The notes under the pieces were generated by a model. The model saw only the letters and a program-made list of their open reading frames with translations. It made no database searches and was not told the origin of the DNA. From contig JAGXHI010000063.1 in the NCBI GenBank assembly GCA_024636295.1, positions 1-46,155 on the forward strand: a stretch of 46,155 nucleotides of DNA, given 5' to 3'. A program made the translations under genes and the position numbers. Of the stretch, positions 35,590-43,597 are shown piece after piece; position 1 is the stretch's first letter; each line of letters starts with the position of its first letter. Source of the stretch: Desulfuromonadales bacterium (lineage in GTDB: Bacteria; Desulfobacterota; Desulfuromonadia; Desulfuromonadales; JAGXHI01).

Positions 35590-37011
35590 TTGTTTTTCCG
35601 CTCCATCCGATTCCGACTCACTCTCTTGTACATTTTGTCCCTGGCCGTCATTCTTGCGGCCAGCGGCTTTTTCCTTCATTTTTTTCTGTCCCGAAACCTT
35701 CTGGACAAAATCGACCTCGATCTCCGTGTACTGGCCGAGGGGGCAAGCTCCCCTTCGGTTCTTTCTCCCGGAGCGGGCTGCGCACCACTTGAGGATGTGA
35801 TTCTGCAAAGGGGGCGGGGGAATTATGTTGAAATTCTGGATTCCGGAGGGAAGGTCGTCTGCGCCATCGGAAGTCCGTTTTTAAAGGAGCTCCCACCGAT
35901 CGGAGGGGAAGGAGGAGCGGGTGCGGAAACGTTCGCCGGCGAAGGGACGCCTCCATTGCGTTTTTTCACTCTGGCGGCTCAATCGGGAGGAGAGATTTTT
36001 TTCGTTCGGACCGCAAAGGACCTGACGACCTATCTGGAGGCCCTGCGGGAATTACGTCTCGGGATCCTTGCCCTCAGCCCCTTTGCCCTGTTGGCTATTT
36101 CCCTCACGGGGTGGTTTCTGGCGGGACGCGCCCTGGCGCCCATGGACCGCATCACACGACAGGTACGAAATATCAAGGCCGAAAACCTCTCGCTGCGTCT
36201 TCCCGTTGAAAACTCCCAGGATGAAGTCGGACGACTGGCGGAAACATTCAACAGCATGCTCGGGAGGCTGGAGGAATCCTTTCGCAAGACACAACAGTTT
36301 TCAGGCGACGCCTCTCACGAGCTGCGCACTCCGCTGGCGATTATTCGGGGAGAAACGGAGGTTTCCCTCCGTTGGGCCAAGTCGACGGAGGATTTCCGCC
36401 GCACCCTGGAATCGAATCTGGAGGAAATCGACCGCATGGGCCGGATCATCGAGGATCTTCTGACCCTCGCCAAGAGCGATGCGGGGGAAATGCCCATGGA
36501 AATGAAGGATCTCAGCCTGAGCGATCTGCTTCAGGAACTTTACCTGCAGGGACGGATGCTTGGCGAAAGCAAAGACATGGATGTTCTTCTCGATGTAAAA
36601 GTCTCAGAGGAAATCCGCATACGAGGAGACGAACTGCGGCTTCGGCAGATGTTTCTCAATCTCATTTCCAATGCTATCAAGTACACGCCCGAAGGCGGAA
36701 AAGTGAATATTACCCTGGCCCTCGAGGGCGCTTCGGCGGTGGTGTGCGTTTCCGATAACGGGATAGGCATTCCAGAAAAACATCTCCCCCACATCTTTGA
36801 TCGTTTTTACCGCATCGATCCAGCACGCAACCGGGAGGCTGGTGGAACCGGACTGGGACTTGCCATCTCCAAATCTATCGTGGAGGCCCACGAGGGACAG
36901 ATCGTTGCCGAATCCATTCCGGTCCGGGGCAGCACATTTACTGTCTATCTGCCGCTGAAAGGCCCCGGTCCCCGAAAGAAGAACGCCTTTTCCGAGAAGG
37001 ATTTCCGTTAA
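35590..37011 (+). CDS. Membrane sensor histidine kinase, HAMP type
   Basis: 473 residues from a TTG start supported by GGAGG six bases upstream. TM1 at about 10-32, a periplasmic sensor of about 125 residues with a Gly-rich loop, TM2 at about 158-180, HAMP, then HisKA with His243 (SGDASHELRTPLAI) and HATPase with N box (NLISNAIKY), DNGIGIP and GTGLGLAIS. It should autophosphorylate and pass phosphate to Asp52 of the adjacent regulator. The signal cannot be read from sequence. A terminator follows 13 bp after the stop. Confidence 0.92.
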   Translation: MFFRSIRFRLTLLYILSLAVILAASGFFLHFFLSRNLLDKIDLDLRVLAEGASSPSVLSPGAGCAPLEDVILQRGRGNYVEILDSGGKVVCAIGSPFLKELPPIGGEGGAGAETFAGEGTPPLRFFTLAAQSGGEIFFVRTAKDLTTYLEALRELRLGILALSPFALLAISLTGWFLAGRALAPMDRITRQVRNIKAENLSLRLPVENSQDEVGRLAETFNSMLGRLEESFRKTQQFSGDASHELRTPLAIIRGETEVSLRWAKSTEDFRRTLESNLEEIDRMGRIIEDLLTLAKSDAGEMPMEMKDLSLSDLLQELYLQGRMLGESKDMDVLLDVKVSEEIRIRGDELRLRQMFLNLISNAIKYTPEGGKVNITLALEGASAVVCVSDNGIGIPEKHLPHIFDRFYRIDPARNREAGGTGLGLAISKSIVEAHEGQIVAESIPVRGSTFTVYLPLKGPGPRKKNAFSEKDFR

Positions 37012-37024
37012 TCCGTCCCGGTCA

Positions 37025-37061
37025 GAAAAAAGGAGCCGCCCACAAGGCAGCTCCTTTTTTT
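37025..37061 (+). terminator. Terminator of the two-component operon
   Basis: AAAAAAGGAGC and GCTCCTTTTTTT form the stem, extended inward by GCC/GGC around CACAA. Seven T follow. Confidence 0.88.
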
Positions 37062-37150
37062 CTCCGCAGAAATGCAGAATCTCTGCATCTGAGTAATGTT
37101 TCCAGCCCGTCGGAATTATTTCTTTAGAGGTTCGAAAGTCGCTTCCTTTA

Positions 37151-37361
37151 TTACATATTCACCACCGGCAGCTCCGGGATCTCCGTCAAACCGTAAATTT
37201 CCTTGAGATCCATATCCTCCGGAACGGCACTCAGGAGCGCTTCGGCCACTTCCTGGTCCGCCTGCCGGTATCCGAGCCTGGCTTCCTCCGATACCCGCTC
37301 TCCCAACGACGGCATCCCGTAGTAGACATTCTTGTACCCCTGGGGGGAATGATGGGAACAT
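37151..37361 (-). pseudogene. Small gene, probably frameshifted in a G/C run
   Basis: The minus-strand segment before the TAA at 37151 has clear coding character: MPSLGERVSEEARLG, DQEVAEALLSAVPEDMDL, EIPELPVVNM. It has no good start in frame. Removing one base from the six-G run at 37342-37347 would join it to the ATG at 37361 to make about 69 residues, but AGGAG then touches that ATG, which is unusually tight. So the start is unsure. Family unknown. The rest of the 37012-37517 gap has a terminator and the shared 38-bp element. Confidence 0.4.
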
Positions 37362-37369
37362 CTCCTGTA

Positions 37370-37407
37370 AGAAAAAGGGAAATTTAAATTGTGAAAATCA
37401 GTAGAAA
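37370..37407 (-). repeat. 38-bp leader element, copy 2
   Basis: On the minus strand it has the same 13-base core, ACAATTTAAATTT, as the cytochrome leader element at 25377-25414, and 30 of 38 identical positions overall. It ends about nine bases before the ATG of the small gene at 37361. Confidence 0.45.
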
Positions 37408-37517
37408 TCCAGCCGGAATTTTCCTTCTGTAAACAAATGATGACAAAAAAAGTCATTTTGCCCTGTGATAAAATTCTTCTTGTCTGAGATAAACCATGAG
37501 AGAGGAATTCAGAATAA

Positions 37518-38543
37518 ATGAGGTCGGTCTTCTATTCCCATCTGGTAAATGGGCCTTTTGGCGATCCGGCGCTGTATGTGCGACTGGCGCACCGGGGCGA
37601 GGCCATTCTTTTTGACTGTGGCGATCTCCATATCCTTTCGGCACGTGAGATCCTGAAGGTGAGGGCCGTTTTCATCTCCCATGCCCATATTGATCACATG
37701 GTCGGGTTCGATACGCTGTTGCGCCTCTTTCTCTACCGTTCCGAGCGCCTCCTGCTGTTCGGACCGTCCGGGATCACAGATCGGATTGCAGGTCGACTCT
37801 CCGGTTATACCTGGAATCTCACGGAAGGATTTCCTTTTGAGCTGGTGGTCCGGGAATATAGTGAGGGGAAGGGGAAAGAGGCTGTTTTCAGAGCGCGAAA
37901 CGGTTTTCACCCCGACGAAAAAAAGGAGTGGACGTGCTCCGAAGGGATCTTGATGGAGACCTCCAACTATCGAGTCAGGGCGGTGCCCCTGGATCATGGA
38001 GGGATTGTCTCTCTGGCCTTTTCTCTTGAGGAGCCGCTCCATGTTGCCATCCACAAAGATGCCCTGGAACGTTTCGGATACCCTCCCGGTCCATGGCTCA
38101 CTCCGTTCAAGGACCGCATCCGAAGGGGAGATCCCCCCGAGAGTGAAATTTCCGTTCCTTCATCCGGAGGCGGTTTTGAAACTCTCCCGCTGGAATTTCT
38201 GGCCAGGAGGATCGCCCACATCGAGCGAGGCATGAAGGTGGTATACGTCACGGATGCATCCCCCATACTCCAGAACATTCGTAAGATCGAGACCCTTGCC
38301 GCCGATGCGCATCTTCTGGCCATCGAAGCCGTGTTCTCTCACGAGGAATTCGACAGGGCCAAGGAGAGAAACCATCTGACCGCAGGTCTGGCCGGAGAAA
38401 TCGCCCGGCGGTCCGGCGCCGCACGTCTGCTGGTTTTTCACCATTCCCCCCGCTATCAGAACCATCCGGAAGCTCTTTCGGATGAGGCCATGCGCTATTT
38501 TACCGGAGCGGCTTCCACTTCTTCCTCGTACGTCGATCCGTAA
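37518..38543 (+). CDS. RNase Z-like MBL-fold protein
   Basis: 341 residues. The metallo-beta-lactamase motif HAHIDH is at about 55-60 (VFISHAHIDHMVGFDTLLRL), with later metal ligands in PLDHGG, YVTDAS and FHHSPRY. The spacing is that of RNase Z/ElaC, but the sequence is longer in its middle (residues 110-220) than bacterial RNase Z and lacks an obvious exosite arm, so it may act on another substrate. It stands alone. A GAGAGG lies about 12 bases before the ATG, a weak ribosome site; no better start is near. Confidence 0.75.
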   Translation: MRSVFYSHLVNGPFGDPALYVRLAHRGEAILFDCGDLHILSAREILKVRAVFISHAHIDHMVGFDTLLRLFLYRSERLLLFGPSGITDRIAGRLSGYTWNLTEGFPFELVVREYSEGKGKEAVFRARNGFHPDEKKEWTCSEGILMETSNYRVRAVPLDHGGIVSLAFSLEEPLHVAIHKDALERFGYPPGPWLTPFKDRIRRGDPPESEISVPSSGGGFETLPLEFLARRIAHIERGMKVVYVTDASPILQNIRKIETLAADAHLLAIEAVFSHEEFDRAKERNHLTAGLAGEIARRSGAARLLVFHHSPRYQNHPEALSDEAMRYFTGAASTSSSYVDP

Positions 38544-38639
38544 GCCGCACGAAGGTCGTTTTTCCCGGATGAATGACCCTTTTCCGGATGTGCAATCGCA
38601 CAGTGCAATTCATGAAGTGATGTGCTATTTTCCCGCCTT

Positions 38640-40034
38640 ATGAGACTTGCCCTCAAATACCAGATTCTCATGGCTCCGGCAACGGTTCTCCTGCTGATGT
38701 CTCTTCTGCTGGTCTTTCTTCAGGCCACCTATTGGGATCTTTCGGCCAAGAGAAGACAGGCGCGGAAGCTTGGAGCAGTTTTTGTCGCCCTGGCGGAAAC
38801 CGATCTTGCGGCGCAGCACTTGAGCCGCTTCGCCCACAGCCTCAATCGAGAGACCCCGATCAGCGCCGAGGAACTCAAAGCCGTTAGCCGGCTGCACCGG
38901 CATATGGAGGAGGCCCTTGGGAAGGTCCAGGAGCTCATTCCCCTCCCCGAGGATGTACGTTCCACCCTGAACAGCGCCCTCCATGGTCTGAATCCGGAAA
39001 ACGGACTGGACCAGGAGCGGATACTTTCAAATATTTCCACCCTGCGTCCCCAACTGGTCGCCATCTCCGAGAAGGTTCAGCGACAGCGATACGCCCTGAG
39101 TGAGGAGCATGCCAGGGATATCGACGCCCTGGTGACCCGAACCGCCCTCGTATCTCTCATCGTCCTCGGGGCGGCCATCGTGCTTGGGATCTTCCTGTCG
39201 CTTTTCTTCGCCCGCAACATTCTCCGCCGTATCCAGTTTCTATCCGACAGCGCCGGGCGGATTGCCGCCGGAGACCTGACGCCTCCTCCGGCGCCGAAAG
39301 AGATCAAGGATGAGCTGGATAACCTTTCGTTTTCGATCAATCGCATGACCGACCGGCTCATTCGCGTGGTGGGCGCCGAAAAGCTTCTGGAAGGTGCGGA
39401 GGAGGAACGTCGTCGCATTGCCATGGATATTCACGACCAGACTCTTGCCGACCTGTCCTCGGTTCTGCGCGGCATTCAGGCTCTGAAAACCGAAGAAGCC
39501 TGCAGCCCCCAGGCTCTTCATCTGGAGGAGGATCTGCAGAAAGCCATTGCCAACCTGCGCGAGGTGATGGATAACCTGCACCCGCAGACTCTGGACATTC
39601 TCGGATTGGGAGCGGCTTTGGAGTCGCACCTTGAACGGCATCTTGCAAAAGAGGACCTGCCCGAGTACCATCTTTATATCTCCCCCGAAATCGAAACCGC
39701 CGACCTCCCCAGGCTGGTCCGCCTGTCCCTGTATCGAATTGCCGTTGAGGCCGTTCACAACGTCGTCAAGCATGCCGGCGCTTCCAGATACGAGGTTTCC
39801 CTGGATCGGAAAGGAGATTATCTCGTTCTGGCCGTGGAGGACAACGGAATCGGATTTGAGGAGAAAAGGGCTCTGCAGCAGGGAGGAAGGGGGCTTCACA
39901 ATATTCGGGAGCGTGCCCGCGCCATCGGTGCCAGGATTGACTGGAAAGCCTCTCGCTTCAATTCCGGGACCCGTTTCGAGCTGTTTCTGCCCTTTAGGGC
40001 CTCTGCGACCGAGGAGGTACAATGGAGCCGTTAA
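38640..40034 (+). CDS. NarL-type membrane sensor histidine kinase
   Basis: 464 residues. TM1 (about 8-28), an all-helical periplasmic domain of about 135 residues, TM2 (about 170-195), HAMP (IAAGDLTPPPAP), then HisKA_3 with His265 (RRIAMDIHDQTLADL) and HATPase (HNVVKHAGAS, VEDNGIGFEE, GGRGLHNIRERA). The helical input domain resembles four-helix sensors such as that of NarX, but no nitrate signature is evident. A GTG six codons upstream could be used; neither start has a strong ribosome site. The response regulator overlaps its end by 13 bases. Confidence 0.9.
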   Translation: MRLALKYQILMAPATVLLLMSLLLVFLQATYWDLSAKRRQARKLGAVFVALAETDLAAQHLSRFAHSLNRETPISAEELKAVSRLHRHMEEALGKVQELIPLPEDVRSTLNSALHGLNPENGLDQERILSNISTLRPQLVAISEKVQRQRYALSEEHARDIDALVTRTALVSLIVLGAAIVLGIFLSLFFARNILRRIQFLSDSAGRIAAGDLTPPPAPKEIKDELDNLSFSINRMTDRLIRVVGAEKLLEGAEEERRRIAMDIHDQTLADLSSVLRGIQALKTEEACSPQALHLEEDLQKAIANLREVMDNLHPQTLDILGLGAALESHLERHLAKEDLPEYHLYISPEIETADLPRLVRLSLYRIAVEAVHNVVKHAGASRYEVSLDRKGDYLVLAVEDNGIGFEEKRALQQGGRGLHNIRERARAIGARIDWKASRFNSGTRFELFLPFRASATEEVQWSR

Positions 40035-40777
40035 AGGTGATCATCGCTGAAGATAATCCCAAGGATTTCGAGTTCCTGAATCAACTGGTGCAGTCCTGGG
40101 AGGATTTTTCCTGCCGGATTGAATGGGCAAACAATGGACGGATGGCACTGGACATGGCGAGGGAATCGGAGATTCCGCTGGTGATCAGCGATATCCAGAT
40201 GCCGGAGTTGAACGGTATCGATTTCGCCCGCACCCTCTGGGGGGAGAAGCCCGAGGCACGGATCGTCTTCTGGAGCCAGTACAAGGACGAGATGTACATC
40301 CGCGCTCTTGCCCGCATTGTGCCGCCGGAAACCGTCTATGGCTACATTCTTAAATCCAATCCCAGGGACCGGATTTCATCGGCCATCCGCACCGTCCTTA
40401 TCGAGGAACAATGCTGGATCGATCCGGAGGTCCGGAAGGTTCAGGGGCGAGCCGGGCACAGCCAGACCGCACTTTCAGATATCGAATACGAGGCTCTGGT
40501 GGATATCGCCCTGGGTCTGACCGACAATCTCATCGCTCAGCGACGTTATCTGTCGCGTCGCGGGGTACAAAGCCGCCTGAATTCTCTTTATGCAAAATTG
40601 GGACTTGATCAGGAGCAATTCCATAGCCCGAAATTCGGGGAAGCTTTCAACCTGCGCAACCGGGCGGTGGCCGTGGCATTGAGGCGGGGCCTGATCAATG
40701 CCTTCGAAATGGGACAGGAGGAAAAAGAATTCCAGACGTGGCTTCGGAAGTTCAGAAGCACCTCCCGGCCCGTATAG
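40022..40777 (+). CDS. Response regulator with LuxR-like output
   Basis: 251 residues. Receiver with acidic residues (IIAEDNPKD), phospho-acceptor Asp57 (VISDIQMPELNG) and Lys (YILKSNP). The C-terminal part (about 150-215) reads like a LuxR/NarL helix-turn-helix (LSDIEYEALVDIALGLTDNL, RRGVQSRLNSLYAKLGL), though its core is less conserved than usual. GGAGG lies five bases before the ATG, inside the kinase gene. It is the cognate partner of the overlapping kinase. Residues 215-251 are a charged extension. Confidence 0.85.
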   Translation: MEPLKVIIAEDNPKDFEFLNQLVQSWEDFSCRIEWANNGRMALDMARESEIPLVISDIQMPELNGIDFARTLWGEKPEARIVFWSQYKDEMYIRALARIVPPETVYGYILKSNPRDRISSAIRTVLIEEQCWIDPEVRKVQGRAGHSQTALSDIEYEALVDIALGLTDNLIAQRRYLSRRGVQSRLNSLYAKLGLDQEQFHSPKFGEAFNLRNRAVAVALRRGLINAFEMGQEEKEFQTWLRKFRSTSRPV

Positions 40778-40829
40778 CTGCAGCACACAGTGAGACCCCC
40801 GGGTGGCGGGTGCATCCCGCAGTCTTCGC

Positions 40830-41630
40830 TCATTCTGTAGTTTTTCTGTCGGGAAGTGAAAGAGAAAAAATACTCCCCTTTCCGCTGGCGCTTTTCACGT
40901 TGATCCTTCCGCCGTGCATTTCCACGATCTGGCTCGCCATTGCCAGCCCGAGTCCGCTGCCGGGGATATCCCGAAGCTCAAGACCGTCTCCTCGATAAAA
41001 TTTCTGAAATATCCTGTTCAAATCCTCCTGGGGAATCCCCGGGCCCTCATCCCGGACGCTGATAATCGTCCAGGTATCCTGTCTCCCGGCAGTGAGGTGG
41101 ATTGCCCCACCTTCCGGCGAATACTTGACGGCATTGGCGATCAGGTTGCGCAGTACCTGGCCTAACTTGGCCCTGTCAGCATAAACCGGCAGCAGGTCGG
41201 GCGGGCAGAGCGTTTGTATCGGGTGCTTTTCGCAGATTCCCGAAAATCGATCGGCGGCATCCTCCAGGAGCTCGCAGACGATGATTTCAGTGCGGTTCAG
41301 GGAGGAAATCCAGGGGCCGGTCCTAACCCTGAGAAAATCGTCCAGCAGGGCATTGATGCGCATTGTCTCTCGCTGGATGGCCGAAAGCCATGCTTTCTGC
41401 TGTTCTTCCGATACCCGGTTTTCATGGAGGAATTCCGCGGAGCCGGCAACCGCAGTCAGAGGAGTGCGGATCTCATGAATCAGATATTTAAGATCCTCTT
41501 TCATCCGTGCATAGAGATTCAAGCACTTTTCGCAATGGTCTTCTGGTGAGAATGGATGGTCATTATACGAAGAAATCTCATCTTCAGAAGGAATCTTGTT
41601 TCCTTCCGGCGCCAGGGGCATGTAGTTCAT
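40830..41630 (-). CDS. Soluble histidine kinase with N-terminal CxxC
   Basis: 266 residues, no membrane segment. The first 45 residues hold HCEKC, a possible metal or redox site, then HisKA with His52 (YLIHEIRTPLTAV) and a complete HATPase domain (NLIANAVKYSPEGG, RDEGPGIP, GSGLGLAMAS). There is no PAS, GAF or receiver domain, and no response regulator on its own strand; the pair at 38640-40777 is convergent. GGAGAG lies before the ATG at 41630. It is divergent from the AhpD-like selenoprotein gene across 324 bp, so a shared redox signal is possible but unproven. Confidence 0.85.
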   Translation of the reverse strand: MNYMPLAPEGNKIPSEDEISSYNDHPFSPEDHCEKCLNLYARMKEDLKYLIHEIRTPLTAVAGSAEFLHENRVSEEQQKAWLSAIQRETMRINALLDDFLRVRTGPWISSLNRTEIIVCELLEDAADRFSGICEKHPIQTLCPPDLLPVYADRAKLGQVLRNLIANAVKYSPEGGAIHLTAGRQDTWTIISVRDEGPGIPQEDLNRIFQKFYRGDGLELRDIPGSGLGLAMASQIVEMHGGRINVKSASGKGSIFSLSLPDRKTTE

Positions 41631-41884
41631 TTATCTCTCTCCCGATTCCAGGGAGCGGAAACAGCTTCGCCTGTTCTCTTCGGCGAGGTGACCGCCTGAT
41701 TATGAAGAATAAAAAGTGATCTGGCAGATTTTATGCCAATTCTCAAGGTATTGTTTTTACAAGTGCGTCAGTTTTCTTCCTTTGCAGAATAAACAGTCGG
41801 ATCCCTGGTTTTTCGACGGTATGGAGGTCCTCTTCATTCGGGCAAGAATGACTCCGTGAGGGAAACCTTTTTCAGGAACGATTT

Positions 41885-41921
41885 TGACAGGACTATCTGA
41901 ATGGTATAAAGAAGATAGTCG
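41885..41921 (+). promoter_or_regulatory. Promoter and overlapping operator of the AhpD-like gene
   Basis: TTGACA (41885-41890), 15-bp spacer, TATAAA (41906-41911). A perfect inverted repeat GACTATCT-N14-AGATAGTC (41892-41899 and 41914-41921) spans the -10 box, the classic position of a repressor operator. The rest of the 324-bp gap 41631-41954 shows nothing firm. Confidence 0.65.
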
Positions 41922-41954
41922 GCAGCAAAATTCAAAAAAAGGGAGGAGAAAGGC

Positions 41955-42209
41955 ATGAACATGCGAAAAAAGGTTTTCGATTACGAGTACGAGGAAGTTC
42001 TGGATGTAAAAACCCGTGAATTGATCCGCACCGCGTGCGCCGTAGCGGTGGGATGCCCCGACTGACTGACCAAACACTTCGCGGTCGCGAAGGAAGCCGG
42101 CGCCACGGAGGCTGAATTGAAGGAAGCCGTTGCCTACGGCATCATAGCCCCGGCCGGCCGGGCCAAGAATTTCGTCCTGCGGATGAAGGACGAACTCGGG
42201 ATGGAATGA
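41955..42209 (+). CDS. AhpD/CMD-like selenoprotein (Sec at codon 37)
   Basis: 84 codons with an in-frame UGA at 42063-42065. Before it: MNMRKKVFDYEYEEVLD, then KTRELIRTACAVAVGCPD. After it: LTKHFAVAKEAGATEAELK, then EAVAYGI. This is the AhpD/carboxymuconolactone-decarboxylase pattern GCxxC-x3-H-x7-GAT-x2-E(L/I), with Sec in place of the second Cys (Cys34-Pro-Asp-Sec37) and His41 conserved. Such proteins are small peroxidatic or disulfide-exchange enzymes; AhpD-like selenoproteins are a known class in Sec-using bacteria. GGGAGG precedes the ATG, a promoter with operator lies upstream, a SECIS-like hairpin follows the UGA, and a perfect terminator follows the gene. Both halves are too short for standard gene finders. 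selA, selB, selC and selD are not in the window. Confidence 0.85.
42063..42092 (+). promoter_or_regulatory. Sec UGA codon and SECIS-like hairpin
   Basis: UGA at 42063-42065. CTTCGC (42077-42082) pairs with GCGAAG (42087-42092) around the loop GGTC, which starts 18 bases after the UGA. A GGUC-containing apical loop at this distance is what SelB binds in the E. coli fdhF element. The lower stem is imperfect. Confidence 0.75.
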
Positions 42210-42229
42210 GATTCCGCCTCATTTATTTT

Positions 42230-42261
42230 ACAGGGCCGTCTCTTTTTGGAGACGGCCCTGT
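42230..42261 (+). terminator. Terminator of the AhpD-like gene
   Basis: Perfect 13-bp stem ACAGGGCCGTCTC with its complement and loop TTTTTG, 20 bp after the stop, followed by TT. It confirms that transcription extends past the internal UGA. Confidence 0.85.
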
Positions 42262-42455
42262 TTACGCCTCCGGACTTTGGGATGTGGCCAACGTCGGCAG
42301 ATGCGATAGACTGTATGAAAATGATTCCGTTTCTCAGAGAGAAAGACAACGCACGAAACAATCTTTTTCGCACTGCATTCCCTTGACGATCCTGGCCCCC
42401 CGGCGAAACCTTTAAACTAAATGCCGACCAGTTCGGCCGGAAAAGGAGACTTCCA

Positions 42456-43418
42456 ATGAAAGCGATCCGTGTTCACGAGTTCGGCAGTCCCGAGGTCATG
42501 AAGTTGGAGGAAGTTCCCGATCTGAATCCCGGATCCGGCGAAGTGGTGGTGCGGGTCGAAGCGATCGGGATAAACCCGGTCGACACCTACATCCGCGCCG
42601 GGGCCTACGCGAAAAAGCCCGACCTGCCCTATACGCCCGGGTCCGACGCGGCGGGGATGGTGATCGGGGTCGGGGAAGGAGTGACGCATGTTCGGACCGG
42701 CGACCGGGTCTATGTGGCCGGAAACCTCTCAGGCGCGTATGCGGAACAGGTCCTTTGCCGCGAATTCCAGGCTCATCCCCTTCCGGAGCGGGCCTCCTTT
42801 TCTCAGGGCGCGGGCGTCGGCATCCCCTGCGGGACCGCCTATTACGCCCTTAATTTCCGTGCCCACGCCCTTCCGGGTGAGTTCGTCCTTATCCATGGCG
42901 CCAGCGGCGGAGTCGGCACCGCGGCGGTGCAGCTCGCACGTGCGGCGGGAATGCGGGTCATCGGGACGGCAGGAACCGAAAAGGGCAGGAAACTGGTCCT
43001 GGCCCAGGGGGCTCATCATGCGCTGGATCATCATGACCCGGCCTACCTGGAGGCCATTCCCGAAATCACCTGCGGCCACGGCATTGATGTGGTCCTGGAG
43101 ATGTTGGCAAATGTCAATCTCGCCAAGGATCTGAAACTGCTGGCTCCGGGCGGACGCGTGGTGGTGATCGGGAGCCGGGGATCGGTCGAGATCGAGCCAC
43201 GCGACGCCATGGGCAAGTCCGCCGCCATTCTGGGCATGGTTCTCTTCAACGCCGCCGAAAATGATTATCGCGCCATGCACGCCGCTCTCGGAGCGGGCCT
43301 GGAGAATGGGACATTGAATCCGGTGGTGGGCAAGGAACTTGCTCTCGCGGATGCCGCCAAGGCCCATGAGGAGATCATGGCTTCGGGGGCTTACGGTAAA
43401 ATCGTCCTTCAACCCTGA
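42456..43418 (+). CDS. qor: NADPH:quinone oxidoreductase (zeta-crystallin-like)
   Basis: 320 residues of the zinc-free medium-chain dehydrogenase family. GroES-like N-terminal domain (MKAIRVHEFGSPEVMKLEE, GINPVDTYIRAG, TPGSDAAGMV), then a Rossmann domain with HGASGGVGTAAVQLARAAG and GTAGTEKGRKLV, ending in GAYGKIVLQP. Members reduce quinones or reactive enones with NADPH. The zinc ligands of alcohol dehydrogenases are missing, as expected. AAGGAG lies eight bases before the ATG. It follows the selenoprotein gene by 246 bp but behind a terminator, so it is a separate transcript; a common oxidative-stress theme is only suggestive. Confidence 0.9.
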   Translation: MKAIRVHEFGSPEVMKLEEVPDLNPGSGEVVVRVEAIGINPVDTYIRAGAYAKKPDLPYTPGSDAAGMVIGVGEGVTHVRTGDRVYVAGNLSGAYAEQVLCREFQAHPLPERASFSQGAGVGIPCGTAYYALNFRAHALPGEFVLIHGASGGVGTAAVQLARAAGMRVIGTAGTEKGRKLVLAQGAHHALDHHDPAYLEAIPEITCGHGIDVVLEMLANVNLAKDLKLLAPGGRVVVIGSRGSVEIEPRDAMGKSAAILGMVLFNAAENDYRAMHAALGAGLENGTLNPVVGKELALADAAKAHEEIMASGAYGKIVLQP

Positions 43419-43540
43419 AGTCCGGACGTTTTCCTTGTTTTCGTCTGGAAACGGCTACCATCCTTCACAAACAGTAAAATTATAGTAAATCGGGCTTGCC
43501 GTGGTTTTCAATGCGGACTTATTTTGGAATCTATTTTCCA

Positions 43541-43566
43541 CAAAAAAAGGGCGCCCGAAGGCGCCC
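43541..43566 (-). terminator. Terminator of the DUF4015-like gene
   Basis: Stem GGGCGCC-CGAA-GGCGCCC (43549-43566). On the minus strand seven T follow. It lies 31 bp past the stop of the gene to its right. Confidence 0.88.
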
Positions 43567-43597
43567 GAATCACATGGCATGGTAATAAAATCCCTCC

